From assembly GCF_000237925.1 (NCBI RefSeq), contig NC_031495.1, positions 51,530,746 through 51,594,745 on the forward strand: a stretch of DNA of 64,000 nucleotides, given 5' to 3'. This DNA is from Schistosoma mansoni. Taxonomy: Eukaryota > Platyhelminthes > Trematoda > Strigeidida > Schistosomatidae. Within the stretch, counting starts at the first letter, position 1. Each line of letters starts with the position of its first letter. The notes beneath the pieces were generated by a model, which was not told where the DNA came from, did no database searches, and saw only the letters and a list, made by a program, of their open reading frames with translations. This document shows, one piece after another, positions 10,565-25,059 of the stretch. The translations under genes and the position numbers were made by a program.

Positions 10565-11599
10565 GTTTGACTAAGTAACAGAAAAAAAACGGTTGATTGT
10601 AAGAACTAGTTAACAGCAAACATTTGTAGTATCAATATCAGTCGAGTGATGATAAAAAGCCTGTTAAGACATAGAAGCCAACCGGAGTGTAGAACATAAA
10701 AACTCATGAAACCAGCTGGTCTGTACTTGTTTCAAGTTGAACACACAAACTACAAGTTAATTTCTCCATGCGTTTTAACTCAGTCTATGTTAATAGTTAC
10801 ATTTTAGAGTTGTAGCACATTATCAAGACAAGTTTGTAGCTAATTTAGAACTAGAATAATACAGATTATGCTGTACATCAATTAAGTTGTAGAAAATCAC
10901 ATTGTTCTTCAGACAACCGAAACCTTTGCGAAAGATGAGTGGATTTTCCACCTCCTGATGCTATGATAACTCCATCAAGAAGTCCGTTCACCTTTTATTC
11001 ACCTTCTTGTGTGTTGAGAAATATGGACTAAATAAATAATCTGGATTTATAACTCCTGTACGGAGTAATCGAACTATATAAACTTCTTTATAATTGTTAA
11101 CATAAAATAAAAAGGAATCCTGATCACACATTCATGCAAGATTTTCCTCATTTCACCATTTCAAGCAACGTGAGTAGTACTGAAACCATTGATCGAATCC
11201 TCGAAATCGGACACATTATCTACTTTGGGAGCAATAACACTATGTGACCATATCCTAAGTGCCATTACAATTAATACTCAGTTCACAATTTCTACTACAA
11301 AAGTTCTGGATGAGTTTTTGGTGCTTTTGATGGAATTTAGGTTTTCACTCATGTCTTTGTGATGAAAACACTGACGAATATCCCATATAATCCCGAAGCC
11401 ATTGGCAATAGAAGCCTGAACAGTTACTCGTTGAGTATTAAGACTCCTTGGTTTTTATAGTCCATTACTTTAGGTAACACAAGTCAACTTATTTTTCAGT
11501 AATATGAATCAATGAAGTTATGCATTTGCATCACCATATTTTCTATTGAAATTAACCTCAAGTGACGACCTACACATCTACTCAGCCAGTGGATTTAGG
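10565..11599. other. 5' flank of the PIH1D2-like gene
   Basis: Should hold the promoter of the minus-strand gene. No TATA box or other element could be assigned by eye. Confidence 0.4.
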
Positions 11600-12330
11600 T
11601 CTTCGTGTAATGTAATTCTACTTGACATGCTGTGTGTGGGTCTCAAAATACTTACGTCATCTGCAAAAAGTAGAACAGATGTTTTTGCTACAGTGCGTAG
11701 GTCATTTACATAAAGTAGAAAAGGAAGAAAATCGAAGATTGCACCTTGGTGGACTTCACATTTTACATATTTACAAGTTGATGAAGCCTCGAATGCCCGT
11801 ATCTTCTATCTTCTTCCACTGAGAAAGTTACTTATCCAGTTTATAATTCTATAATGGGTCATCAAACTTTCTAGTTTTAACTTATGGCCAAAATGAAGGA
11901 TTTTGTCAAAAGCTTTACTTAGATCTATGGAGATTACATATACTGGACCATATTTATATTTCTCCTCAGACAATTTGTTAAGTGTGAAAGGCCTTTCCTA
12001 AAATCATACTGTTCCCTGGATAAAAGATTATTCCAATCCACATTGTTTGGAATGGACAGCCGAATAATTTTTTGTAAGTTTGATAACTAAACTGACTAAA
12101 ACAACGAATGGATAGTTACTAAGTATCTACTACCAGCTTTATAAACTGGACCGATGATCGTGTCTTTCTCATCCTTTGGGAGTTTCAACTGACGCAAAGG
12201 GATATCAGACAGTATTGCCAGAGGTTTAGTAACTACATACACCATAATCCTGGGATCAAGACCATCATGATTACTGGCCTTGACTGGTTTGAGATGGTAA
12301 AGTGATCGTATGACAATCCCTAGCTAGTAT
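11600..12330 (-). mobile_element. CR1-like LINE RT relic
   Basis: Minus-strand remnants in shifting frames: GLDPRIMVYVVTKPLAILSD and KLPKDEKDTIIGPVYKAGS (12280-12130), VISIDLSKAFDKILHFG (about 11940-11890), then FLPFLLYVNDLRTVAKTSVL with LLFADDVSILRP (about 11740-11640). The order fits a CR1-like pol. Old and broken many times. Confidence 0.75.
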
Positions 12331-15300
12331 CTACTGACCAATCTGGTGTTCCAGCACATTCCTGTATGGCTATTATGCTCACTCTCCACCCATATGCGAG
12401 GGGTCTGACCAGATTGCATATTATATCATAGACCCTAAACATAACTGACAAAGCAGAATCATCGCTATTTGCCAACGGTGAAACACCATTTAAATAGGCG
12501 ATACCTTAGGTTGCATGAGTGACTTCGTTAGATCTAACGAAGATCATTGGTTTGAATCAAAACGTATGGGTTCGGATACATGCTGTACTAATCATAATAG
12601 AAATTACCGTGACTATCTATAACTTTGTCGTAAAAGGCTTGAACAATACAATGAATATTAAGCTTTTGTTTGTAAAACTTTTCAATGAGGATTTCGAAGG
12701 GTTTTCCATAAAATCCCCCTACACATCGGTGGACATTCGAACACCACCACTGGTCTGAGGTTTTTCTCCAAAATCAAGAAATTAGACAAGCACTTCCGAT
12801 TACAATCATCAGAAGCGGTTCAAATGGTTCTGAGAAGAATACAAGAAGCTTTCGTTCAACGGGCTTCCTTATTGTGATGCCTCCATGGAGGCAGATCGAA
12901 ACCTAGGTATATTGACGACAAAAGAAGAAAAAGAAAAATCAGGTGGACAATGGTAAGATTCTGTCTTCATACTTTGAGAATATGTCAAGTTTTCTCCTAA
13001 AGGACTCCTGTGAAGTCTCTTGGACAGGCTCAGAAGGAGGCCAATTCCAGCATTTGACGACTCTTAAGGAGAAAACGTCTGGTAAAACAACATAAAAGTT
13101 CTGTTTGTATTATCAGGTCTACATTTATTCACAGATTATCAGTAGCTTTAGTCAATAATGAGTTTCAAAACTCATTTGGTGCTCAAGAGTCTGGTTGCTA
13201 CGATTTAAATTATTGCTGGAATACTTGAACTTTGAACAAATGTCAAATTAATTTACCAAAAAATAATGTTTAGAATAGACCTGCACTTCTAAATACATGG
13301 TATATGAAGTGACCTTCACGTTGAGAAAACTGGACCTTTTAGCACTGATCTTACCAGCTGACTAAATATTTCGGTTATACTGAAATAGGAATGTTTCTTG
13401 CTATATTATTTGGGTTTGGTGTCATTGTGTAGGAAGAGATTCTAGACAGTACCATTTCCGGATGGTACATATATATACTACCATAGCTTCACCTTTTTAT
13501 GATGAATCAGCACGGAACAAAAAATTTTCATTCCATATCATTTGCTTTCGTCGTTTTAAAGCTCCTACCTTGAGCAATATACAAGGTATGATTTGTTCTT
13601 GAATAAGAAATTTTTGTGAGTAGACCATGATGGATTCATGACAGCTTGTGGTCATGTTGACATGAGTGATGAACTATTTTACGCTCATGGGGTATGATCT
13701 GATTCCCCGTAGTACTTTTAATCATCCATAGATGTTATCTCGAAATCCCAAGATCCAATCTGATGACAGCAGAAGACTTTTTACCATTTGAAGCTTAAAA
13801 GTTGAGTTGTACAAAAATATTGTCAAGTATAAGAGAGCTCATTTATTTCAGGTAGAGTACTGAGAAGAATATAGTCTTAAAAAGACTGTTTAACATCTGT
13901 ACTGTTTTTGGTCATACTAGTTTCTCTGGTCATCGAGCTTTTCCAACTTAAATGTTTACAGTTATTTTCCGTTTTTCATTCAACAGTTTCGACGCTAACC
14001 TTCACTTTCGTTTTCATAAATTTTCCTGAAAATCTTTTATTAATGACTGAAATGTGAAAAATATTATAAAAATATTGAGTACAGAATGCAATGGTAAAGG
14101 TACTGAACAGAATAGATGTGGACCATCAATATAGGCGATCTTTGTGGATGACCTGAAGCCTATTGGTGTTGAACGGGAACGATGTAACTTACTAGCCTAC
14201 TTTTCAATCACATCCCGCGGTTATTCAGTGAAGTTGATTACCTTATCGTCATATTCTGCTATTGTAACTACATTTTGCTGACTACCTAGAAGGAATACGA
14301 CGATATTGCAGAAGTGTAATTATAAAGATACATACAAGAAATAGAGTGCGATCACTACCTCATGGACATATCCATAGTGTGCGGTTGGTTGATAAGTGTC
14401 GACTATCCTTGAGCTTGACGAGGATTGGCAGGCTGTTCGATATTCACAGATGCGACTCATGGATGGTTTGATTAGGGCCTTAGATATTTCATTGGCCCTA
14501 CACATTAACCTAACATCTTCAACTTCCTAAAATTGTAGTACACATGTATGTACGTGATTATGTAGGTGATGCCGCCCTAATGCAATGAATTGGCTATTAC
14601 TTGCCTTTGTGGTGGTGAATACTTATGATCATAATGATACGTCAGTTATTTTTTAAGGGGTCGAGGTGAGCATAACCTATTAGCCCAGGATTCTTCCTGA
14701 ACATTACCGTGGTCTAATAAAAGATTTATACAGCAAAGTAATGCCTTGAGAAATCACATTGGTCACCAAGTTCAGTTTACACAGATTAGAGAACCCCTTG
14801 ACATACTTTAAAGATAATGAAACTAGATTGTTTAATGTGGCGTCTAAAATTACGAATAAAAAGGCTAAATACTACAGAATAAATGTAAACCTCAACGACA
14901 GGAGATGTTTTTTTCGAAAAGAATTCTCGTTCACTGATTGTATAAAAGAACCAGAAGTTGAAAAGCAGATGCGGCTAAGATTAGATGGTGAAGAATAGGG
15001 TAACACAAAAGTAAGTTTTTCAGTTGTAACCCATTGGGAACATAGCTAAAAGCGCAGATAGACCCTGCAAGGCCTGATGTGATCCTCATGATGAAAGCTG
15101 AGATTTTTCGGAAGTCATGAGGCCAATGCACCTTCTAACAACCAGAGCAACACTCTGAGTTATCTAGATCACGAATTGTGACTTTGTTTTTTTAGAAGTA
15201 ATATTCCCTTTACTGTCATCGAAAGTATACCCCATAAAAGTAGAATGTGTGCGTTGATATTTAAAGGATAAGAGTTTCAATTGGTCTCATTTACTACATT

Positions 15301-15974
15301 TCAAACTATCGGGTACATAGGTTCTTATCAGATAAACTCAACACTTAGTTTTCACTTGACTGATGTCCAATCCTAGGAGAACTTAATGCATCTACTATAG
15401 ACTGATAAAATTTGAAGACAAAGTTATCAGAAAATCCTTTAGGACAGAAAATAGTTGATGCAGTTACTATGCACGCCATAGTACAATGCCTAAAATGGGA
15501 ACTAGATATGATAGATCTGTAAGGACTTGAATATAAATTTGGTCGAAGGGTTTGAGAGTATTTGGGCTTACAGTTGATGTGAGACAGTAAAGAAGAATAC
15601 TTTATTCGCAAAATCTCAGAAAATACATCCGCTGATCTCATATTAATTTACCATTCGGTTGATGTCACAGAACTTGACTAGATGATACCCCTATTTAAGA
15701 GCAACCATCCTGTCTTGGTTCTTGGGTTAATTCAAGGGATCGTGATTGGCCTATTACTCCTTTTACTTTTCCTTATTGGCTTGTGCTCACTCTTTCAACA
15801 CAGCAAATGTTTCCTTTTTACTGAGTCTAAAAGTGGCTTATCCTTTCTAGTCTCCTACTATAGAGAGCTATATTTAAGCGGTTATACGAGAGGACGTAAA
15901 CAAAATGCAAAATAACTCAAATACTACAGTCAAAGTTTCTCTAGAATAAACCAACGCGTCAAGCAACAGAAGGA
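12331..15974. other. Repeat-derived, unassigned
   Basis: More GC-rich than introns and full of short frames on both strands (for example 12519-12758 +, 14759-14998 +, 15345-15641 -), as in decayed transposon DNA. None gives a recognisable protein motif. Probably old LINE material. Confidence 0.4.
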
Positions 15975-16215
15975 ATAGTTAATAAACAGAAGTTTGATGC
16001 CTGATAATCGATGAAAACTTTCCACTTCCTGAGCTTCCTGATTTCTTCCTCCACTGAAATCTGGTTTGTCTCCCACAGTTGCTTGTTCCTGATAGTGTCT
16101 GGCCAACGGATCCGAAGTATCTTGCTCAGACAACTGTTGATAAACGCTTGTATCTTCTGGATGACGGCTTTCGTAGATCTCCAAGTTTCCCCCCCATATA
16201 GTAGAACTGTCATGA
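15975..16215 (-). mobile_element. SR2-like RTE LINE fragment
   Basis: Minus-strand fragment of the same domain: VLLYGGETWRSTKAVIQKIQ, AFINSCLSKILRIRWPDTIR and ISVEEEIRKLRKWK. It is truncated on both sides and separated from other pieces. Confidence 0.8.
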
Positions 16216-17049
16216 CATTTGTATTGAAAAAATCATCTTAATATTTCACTAAATTCCACAGAACTCGTTTAAATACGGCAAATATTGTTCAGACAACGTT
16301 TAAACGCACGTATAAATGCATTTCTGAGGAGACGCGAAATGGTTTCGTCACAGTGCTTATGTACCAATAGGCTGCTGTGAATACTACTAATAATAGTGCA
16401 TACAGAGTGAGCAATGAAGTTGATAGTCCATGGCTTCAAAATTACCCATGGAAATAATTTGGATTGCCTGTCACTTGGCGGTTGGCGATAAATGATTCTA
16501 GGCAGTTCATATGGCAGATTGGTCACAAATGTACAGATTTATGCACAGTGGAAAATTAGCTGCCAGTAGCCCAAACGCTTACTGATCTATTAATCATTTA
16601 GTTCAAGATTTTAAGATCACCGAACATTTTGATACCGACATCATTGATAGTTTCAGACCCTTTTATCATAATGTACAGCCCTTACACACGTAGATTTTAT
16701 GACTTTATCGATTTCGCATTGTCTTTATCAGATTTAAACGTGAATATTACTTGTAAATAACCACCATCTACCTATGATAGGACTGTGAAATGGCACAAAG
16801 GTCTAAATAACTACAACAAACTACCCGTAATCGCGATGATGGTAGATAACGGAAATCTAGCCAAAATAAATCTTCACTCCCTATGAATTAAAAATATCTG
16901 AGGTGATGTGATTGCAGTTTTTAATTTAGGAAATGACAATTTGTATCTAACATACCCTTATTTTTCTTACTTTGATGAACAAAGAATACGTAGGGACGAT
17001 GCGAAAAATTACACAAGTCTGAAGCAAAGTTTTTGACATCTGACTACCG
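16216..17049. other. Repeat-derived, unassigned
   Basis: Contains a minus-strand frame at 16269-16526 with no recognised motif. No splice-bounded coding exon seen. Confidence 0.35.
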
Positions 17050-18990
17050 ACTGTGGTAGAGAATCATCAACGAGATGAACTCTTTATCTGAGCACATGTT
17101 GGATCTCCATTTTTTGACACATTCAAAAGAATGTTGGATGAAATGGGAAACCACCATCACACGAACTAACACAGGCCACCGAGCCCCCTGTCCTGCCTCG
17201 ACTGATATTGCGACTGAATCAACTTGAAAATCAGTAATCAAAATTTTAAAGGACGATGAAAGTGGAAATACCGTGAAACTATTCGAAGCACTTGTCCAAG
17301 CGCTTTTTATTATCAACACTTCTTATGGTCACATCACCAGGATACCAGCTATAGGACCGGTTTTATGAACGAGAAAAGTGTTCTTCAAATGCTTATTAAC
17401 TTTAAACTTTGCACGCAACAAGGTCTTGATGAATGACACACTAGATTCCTGTCACACATCGAGGACATTATTTCAAACTCAACTCTTTAGCAGTTGGAAA
17501 GATGATGTAGTTAGCCCTATATTCATGAATGAAGGAAACAGATCGTGTTGTGCTTCTGGCCCCACCAATTTTACTAGAATAGTGGTTAAGATATTTTAGA
17601 AGACAGATTACTAAGTCAGGTAAAATCATACAATCTGATAACTCTTAAGCAACACACGTTTCTGGAAAAATACTCATGAATAATTGGCTCACTGATTGTG
17701 GGAGAGGATTGGATGACAGCCTGAAATGGCTGTTTTTCTGTTATTCATGATGTTTGTCAAAGAATTTTATAATGTGTCTTTCATGGAGATCATGTCAAAT
17801 CTCTCGAGGTTTGAAACAAAAGGTGCCATAGAACAACGGATAATATACTCCCTCTACGGACAAGGACATAGGATGAGTGCGAATGAGGCTTTATCTGAAG
17901 GAGGACAGGTTAAAAAGTGATGTAACATAAGGTGCCATCTTGGCTCCCTCATTTCTTTTTCTCTAAGTGAATTATGAAAACTACTTAAATAGTCGGTGCT
18001 GTTGTTTCGCGATGATGTCATAATCTGATAAACAATTAGTAGTGATGTTGATCGGCTTGATTTTTCAGCTAGTCTAGACGAACTAGTCAGATGGTTATAA
18101 AGTTGGGGCTTCGAAACTAACTTTAGAAAAAGCACGCCACTGCACACTGGACTTGTTAATGGTTGCCAGAATACTGTCAACAGTAAATGACTTCCACGTA
18201 TGTAAGCACTTAGAGGTAGTTGCAAGTCATGACTCGAAAACAGCTGCAGATTTCAATACGGCAGCTGTCAAAGGTTCGGAACTGTTATGTACACTTCATC
18301 GAATATTCAGATGCTTTGACGAAAATACGTTTAGGGTTTTATAATTCACCTATGCACGACCTCAATCAGAGTATTACGTGTATGCAGTTGGTCCATGTTT
18401 GACTAAGAATGTTATCGTAATGGATCGTGTTCAACATGTGTGAACTAAGTTAATGATAATTCTTTACAAGCCCTCCAACTATGTACGTTAAGAAAAGCCT
18501 ATACATTTTCCCTTTATCTTATTGTATAGGCACTCCGTATCTTAAGTCATGGTTTTAATGTTAACATGTCTTACCGTCTTCCTCCCTCCAGCAATAATCA
18601 TCTCTGAGGTCACTGAAAGGAGTTTCAAAAACAACGATCAAACAAACTTAGAGTGGTCAACTAGTGGAACGTCCCACCTGAATATGTGGCATCGACCCAC
18701 CAGTGAGCACTCTCAGTGAGGAGCTGAATCTCAACTCGAAAGCAAGCTGCAAGGATAAGCACTGGTAAGACAACCTACTATCACTACTACTACACCTACT
18801 ATCATTACATGAACTTTTGCTACCTCCTCACTCAACCGAAGTACCATTTTGTGTCCCAAGAACCTGACCTAAGTTTGACGTTCGGTAGATTGCTTTTCTT
18901 CTTGACTTTTATCCTAGTTAATATTTAACCGTGGTTTCACTTTAGCTTACTATTCGACTCTTACGGTTTTTTACGTCAAGGGGCTAGTTT
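17050..18990 (+). mobile_element. CR1-like LINE pol relic
   Basis: Plus-strand remnants in order: SSWKDDVVSPIFMNEGNRSC (about 17496-17560), LIVGEDWMTA (about 17690), LDELVRW and WGFETNFRKS (18075-18130), MDRVQHV (18421-18441), NVNMSYRLPPSSNN (about 18558-18600) and a short 3' region rich in CTACTATCA. These line up with the minus element at 23.2-26.9 kb (for example NVNMSYLFAPSSTNN there). Broken many times. Confidence 0.75.
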
Positions 18991-19189
18991 TGTATACTTT
19001 AGGTTTTTATCCTACACATTGTTATCCGTTTTGAGTATAATGTCTTTTCTTCACAGTCATAAACTTCTGTTACAACTTAATTAACAAATTATACTTCACA
19101 AAGCTCACTAAGAACACATCCCATTTCGCTATCACCTCTGGTATATGGTCAGACAAATTCAAATGTCTCACAAATCATGTACAGACATT

Positions 19190-21850
19190 ATAGCGATTGC
19201 TTACAACAGATTTAGCAAGTCAGACTGCATGTGGTAAGTGTAGCATGAGTGCCGAGGATTTGCAGAGTAATATTGTCATTACTGTGACGTGTCCTCGGAA
19301 AAAATCGTCAGCATCCCTGCAGAAAGATAGTCCTGAAATGAGTAGACCATCGGAAACGCGCAGTGAGGTAAACAAGAATGTTTTCAACAACACAAGTGTT
19401 GATGAAGCAAGCACTGACGTCAGTAAAGGCACGCTGAAACTCAGGATCTCCATAGCATCATCGATGTAAGATACTCTCAGTGAAACTGTCCTTCATCACG
19501 GACCTTCCAAATGCAACTGTGGTCCACAAAACATTTATTGTAGGCAACTGGGACCCGTCAACAGGGTTGAAAATAATCGAAGGCTATCGTCGAAAACGCC
19601 GAACAGCCTAGATGTTATAAGAAAATCAGCTAACGAGTTGGCCGTTCACTCTACCACTTAGCTTTTTCAACCAGTCAACAAGAGGAACGGAGATCCGGGC
19701 AACTATTTAATTACCAAACTAGAAGGACCCCAACCTCAACATACCCCAAAACCTGGGAAACCAGTGAAGCTTCGAAATGGTACCTTTATAATCATGAACC
19801 CTAAAGACATCTATGACTTTCCTCTTAGCCTACAGGACAGAAATGATAGGATACCTTGGAAAGAGTTGTAGTGGAGGCGAAGCAGTCTGGAATTTCAGCT
19901 GCTAATGATTACACGGCTTACCTTCTCATACTCTCAGGTGGCGGCCGCCATTCTCGAAGCATTTCGTGCCAGTGGGCACCGGCTGCCTACTGAAATTCAC
20001 ATGCATCCGGACAGGCCACAAGGTTAAGGGATTAAAACTGCAAAGCGAATCGGAACTGATTATTCCACTTGTGGACTGCCTGGAACGAGAAAATAATATA
20101 GAAGGGACAGGGACTAACCACCTGGAAAACATTGTGTTGGTAGGTTGCCTATCCATTCACATAAGGAGCATTCTGACAAACGGCATGGGGGCGCGCACAC
20201 TTTTCAAGCCGAAGGCATCAACGGCTTATATACAAGTTCTATGAGTTCGCTTTGACTATGCACCGCTAATAATACTCACCTGATAAGAATATCTGAAATA
20301 TGGGCGTCTTCTCAAATTACGAACTAGGAGCTGGCAACAACCATCATATCCTCATTTCACAGTGACAGAAATACTGGATTGGAGAACGAAGCAGCCCTGT
20401 ACTTGCGATCATGCCCGATAGCACAAGTGTGTACCCAAGTTAACCAGCCTTGATGAACCTGTACGGTGCTCACTGGGATTGTCTAACACCTGGAAGTGTC
20501 TAGTTGGAGACATTTACAGGTACGAAAATCGCATGCTGGAGGGATTATCCTGCTCTATTCGTCTCGGATACGCTCAACCTGGTTCTAGGAGACTTCAGTC
20601 TTCCTGAAGTCAAGTCTGAACACACATATGTTTGAGAGGATAACTCTACTGAAGCTCGGTCCTTCAAGTACAATGAAGATCCTTCACTATTCTGAAACGT
20701 AAAGTTAAAAACCTGGTGAAGAAACACTCAGAAGCCGCCATACTAAAAGCGAATCTTTACAAAGTAAGAATTCTAAATTGCTGACGTCTCGGTCCTGGCT
20801 CCCTCGGCAAAATGTGGCTTCACTTGGTGTGTCCATACGTTGACATCCTCAAAGCTTTTAACAGGGACAGTCAAGTATGTCTCATCAAAAGGCTCAAACC
20901 ATTAGGTATCAAGTCACCAGTAATTGACTGGTTTGTTTCATATCTGAACACTCGACTTCCTAGAGTAAGGGTAAACTTCACTTTTTCTCGGATAATGGAA
21001 TGTCCTAGTGGAGTCCCTCAGGGTTCGGCACTAGGACCTCTTCTTCTTAATTTTGATAATTGACATTCTTCACCGACGATGTGAAATGCTGAGGGGAAGT
21101 TTTTGATAATCTTGTACTTCAGAAGGATCTGACTGAACTTCAAAGTTGGGTGGATGTCAAAGGACTTACTTTTAAGATTTCAAAGTACAAAGTATTCCGT
21201 CTGAGATATACTGCAGATCGCGCATGCAACTAAGGCAACTCTCCCTCAGAGTTAACCTAATCTAAAAAAGATCCAAGGGTTTCGGTACCCAATGATCTAG
21301 AGTCTAGCAGCAACTGCGACGAAAAGGCCTATGGAACTAAATTAGCACTGGTGAAGTCGAAAAGCACTTTTGTGCCAATTGACGGGAGAACTTTCAACTT
21401 ATTCTTCATTTGTTTTATCAAGCCTCATTTAAAGTATGGAATTACAGTTTTTCCTCTCTAACTTAAAAAGGATAGGAATACGATGGAACCTATTCCGAGG
21501 CGAGACACGAAATCAGTCCGATGACTTAAATTCAAATCTCTCGAAGATCTCATCGTCAGAGTATAGTCGTCTCAGGGGTGACCTTATAATGGATTATAGT
21601 ATCCTAAATAGTCCTGAGTACACTCTAAAATACTTACTTAGGCTCAGACCTAACACAAAACATTGAGGATAATACCCAGAAACTACAGATAGAACACTGC
21701 AGAATGGACTGTAGACACACCCTTTCCAAGTTGCTGGATCCTGGAATTCACTGCGGGTTGAGGTGGTTCAAGAGACTTCTCAGGAGTTCTTTAAAACGAA
21801 ACTTAGCATATTATTAAGTACTCAGGGTAGTATTTCACCATAATTTACTA
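19190..21850 (+). mobile_element. Second CR1-like LINE, decayed
   Basis: A 91-codon frame at 19197-19469 (SQTACGKCSMSAEDLQSNIV, Ser/Lys/Thr-rich) may be part of an ORF1. RT is readable at 20812-21063: VDILKAFNRDSQVCLIKRLK, SPVIDWFVSYLNTRLPRVRV and CPSGVPQGSALGPLL (motif B). After it FTDDVKC (motif C with FADD changed to FTDD) and SWVDVKGLTFKISKYKVF follow near 21066-21200. The C-terminal domain is traceable to about 21820. Whether 19.2-20.8 kb belongs to the same insertion is uncertain. Confidence 0.7.
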
Positions 21851-23229
21851 ATATTTCCCTACATATACCTGGCTCCCTACCTGCAGGATTAGGTGATACA
21901 CTGCTCCTAGATACGAAAGCCCATTGAGCCAAAGCTCTTTCTGTTTCATCTCCAACCACTTGAGCCATCTGAACCATTTTATGAAAACTGAAGATTGAAG
22001 AGAGACTTGCCTTGTTAAGAAAACACTCAAAGTTTAACAACGGCGCTACAGTTCGTCAGTCCTATAAGACCCATAAAGCCCGCGGAGTTTTGTAAGTCTT
22101 CGTACTCTTAATACTTATTCTTATCACAGTCAAATGTTTACATACCTTGATTATCTTGCTATAGAATTTTGGTATAATTAATTGTTTTCACGTTATTCTA
22201 ATTCTTAGTGAACTGTAACATTCTCACGCTTCTCAGAAGCATTATGATTTCCTGCAAATATCTACTTGATACTTGATTTTACAGTATCGTAAATGCACTC
22301 AAACGTCTTGATATTCCTTCCATTTCTAGTCTTATTAGTTTGTCCCGGCACTGCCTACTTCGTATTCCACTTCCAGTTTTATTTTCGGATATGTTCTCTA
22401 TTAAATTAAATTGTCACACCAAGTGAATAAAAAACCGTCCCGCGTTCTGTATTTATTCCCACCTGTGTCTTGTAACTCGTGGTGATCAACCAAATTCCAC
22501 ACTAGTTGGTAGTCTTGGATTATCATCTTTTTCTCCAGAATTACCAAGACTTACTGGTTCCCACTTCAAGTTAGGTGGGATTTATACCTTACCCAAACTT
22601 TATCGGTTGAGTACAAAAATTTACACCTGATAGATGCGTTACATTGTTTGTTTCAGTCACATCTTATTTTGTAACTTCACTACCTGTTGCTGCTCATGGC
22701 CGATGAAGAATACTAGCAGCCTTTGTATTTGTAATGTAGTTAATTGGAAATTTAACCACACGATGGATAAAAAGTCTCATCATGCTCCGCTAGACATCCT
22801 ATGATTTTTGGAGAAATTCGTGATATTTATTTCCTCAGACTTATAGGTAACATCAAGCTAGGTGTTTACTATATGTTGAATCGTATACTTATCTATGGTA
22901 AAACTAAAGGTTTGCTTACATTTAAACAGTCTGAAATTGATTGTCCTTTGTTGGTTTTATCTAGTATTGGCTAGTAGTGGTAGGTTTTATTACTTTGTTC
23001 ATCCTTCGTGTTTATTTTGTTTGTCCTAATATCTTATCTGTCTAGTCTGAGAAGCTCAATTTTAAAGAATACTCATTGGTATCATATCCTACGTTGGTTC
23101 GCCTGTCTACTAAAAAACCAATCATTGCTGATATAGAAAAAACAGCGAAATAATGAGTAGTCTTATCTTAATCTCTGTAGTTGTTCTTCAGTAAGTGCAC
23201 GAATCGTTAATTAGATTCCAGTCCGTACA
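21851..23229. other. Between LINE relics, unassigned
   Basis: Likely 3' regions of the LINEs on either side plus unassigned DNA. Nothing is recognised. Confidence 0.4.
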
Positions 23230-23296
23230 CACCTCTCGACCGTTGCTGCTACCTTGACGTCTTCAGTAATAAGGATAGTAGGTTGATAAACCTGTG

Positions 23297-24439
23297 TTAA
23301 TCCTGACAGATTTCCTTCCAGTGAAGGTCCAGCTTCTTTTTGAAAATGTTCACTGATGGTGCTGATACCACTTGTTCTGGTAAAGCGTTCCAATCATTGA
23401 CCACTCGATGAGAAAAACGGGACCCCACCTTTAGTTTATTAGATCGCGGTTTCAGAACCTTCTTGCTATGACCTCGGAGATTATTAGTGCTGGAGGGAGC
23501 AAAAAGATAAGACATATTAACACCCAGATCATAATTAAAGATACGAAATGCCAGTATAAGGTCACCTCGCGTCCTACGATAAGATAAGGGGAAAAGGTTT
23601 AGACGTTTTAAACGCTCATCGTAAGGGAGTTTAGAAAGACCCTTTACTAATTTTGTCCCTACACGCTGGACACGCTCAAGCGATTTAGTATCCTTTATCA
23701 GACAAGGGCTAGCTGCTTGGATACAGTATTCTAAGCGTGGCCTTACATAGGTGGGATATAAAATTCGAAACATATCCTCGTCGAAGCATTTAAATGCTCT
23801 GCGAAGCGACCATAGCGCGCGATAGCCTTTGGAAGCAACCGCATTGCAGTACGTAGTAGTTTTTAAGTCGTGACTTATGATTACTCCTAAGTCTTTGTGC
23901 TCTTGAACGCGTGGCAGAGATGTACCATTAATGGTATAGTGGTAACTAATGTCGTGCCCGATGTGCATGAACACGCTCTTCCTGGAATTAACTTCCAGGC
24001 CCCAATCATGAGCCCACCTAACTAATTCGTCTAAATCTGCTTGCAGATAACAACGATCAGTCTCATTTCTTATTGTTCTCCAAATTTTAACATCATCCGC
24101 AAACAATAACGTCGACGACTTAAGTAATAAAGGTAGTTCATTAATATACAGAAGGAAAAGTAAAGGGCCCAAGATGGTGCCTTTGGGTACACCACTTTTG
24201 ACCGGTTTCCATTCAGATAGCGTTCCATTGACCCTTACTCTCTGTCTGCGGTCACATAAGAAGCTTCCTATCCATTCCTGTATAGCACCTGTTATTCCAA
24301 AGCTCGAGAGCTTTTGCATAAGACCTAAGTGTGAAACCTTATCAAACGCTTTGCTAAAATCTATGAATATCACGTCGACAGACAGGCCGTTGTCTAGAGC
24401 AGTTGTCCAATCCTCTCTCGCAATGAGTAAGTTAGTCAA
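23297..24439 (-). pseudogene. LINE ORF2 part 3: reverse transcriptase, intact core
   Basis: 380 codons. RT motif A FIDFSKAFDKVSH (about residues 26-38), motif B GVPKGTILGPLLF (about 83-95), catalytic motif C LLFADDVKIW (about 110-119), and motif E region HKDLGVIISHDL (about 181-192). The C-terminal domain carries YVRPRLEYCIQAASPCLIKD and LERVQRVGTKLVKGL, usual for CR1-like LINEs, and ends LHWKEICQD. The RT core itself has no break here. Confidence 0.92.
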
Positions 24440-24575
24440 GCTTGAATCCTTGTTACGAAACCCATGTTGCTCGGGAGTTAACAGATTGTACGAATCTATG
24501 TGACTCAGTAGCTTAGCTCGAATTCATTTTTCAAGTAACTTAACTACTATGCTGGTCAGGCTAACAGGCCGGTAG

Positions 24576-25019
24576 TTAGATACCATCCGTCCAACTAACT
24601 ATGGCGTCTTTCCAGTCTCTAGGTAGTTGAGCTCGTGAAAGGGATATGTTGAAGAGCGTCGTGAGCGGTCTTGAGATAATGTCCGCAAGCGATGACAGCA
24701 AACGTGGGTGTAACCCATCGGGACCCGGTATATTGCAAGGTTTGAAGTTAGTTATCAAAGGAAGAACAATATCCTCGGTCACGTGTATAGGTCCTATGGC
24801 TGGTATCTCGTTGTCAATGGGACAAGTAGTTGTGACACTACACGTAGAGTAGACTTCGCTGAAATAGTTTGCAAATGTCTCAGCTTTTGCTAAATCAGAT
24901 TCAGTCAAAAAATCTGAATTTTCGCTTAACAGTAACGGGGGGATACCATCACTACGTTTCGTCCGCCTTTTAACGTACGAAAACAGTCGCTTCGGACAGG
25001 TACGGCTATTGTATGCCAA
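24576..25019 (-). pseudogene. LINE ORF2 part 2: linker and RT fingers
   Basis: Reads YNSRTCPKRLFSYVKRRTKR, then LAKAETFANYFSEVYS, IPGPDGLHPRLLSSLAD and QLPRDWKDAIV, all typical of the region before the RT domain of CR1-like elements. It breaks off at a small deletion with frame change at about 24576-24590; NYRPVSLTSIVVKLLEK follows in another frame, with one stop near 24524. Confidence 0.85.
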
Positions 25020-25059
25020 CTGTCGTTCGTAAGCGGTACGGGATTTAGCTATGGTCTTT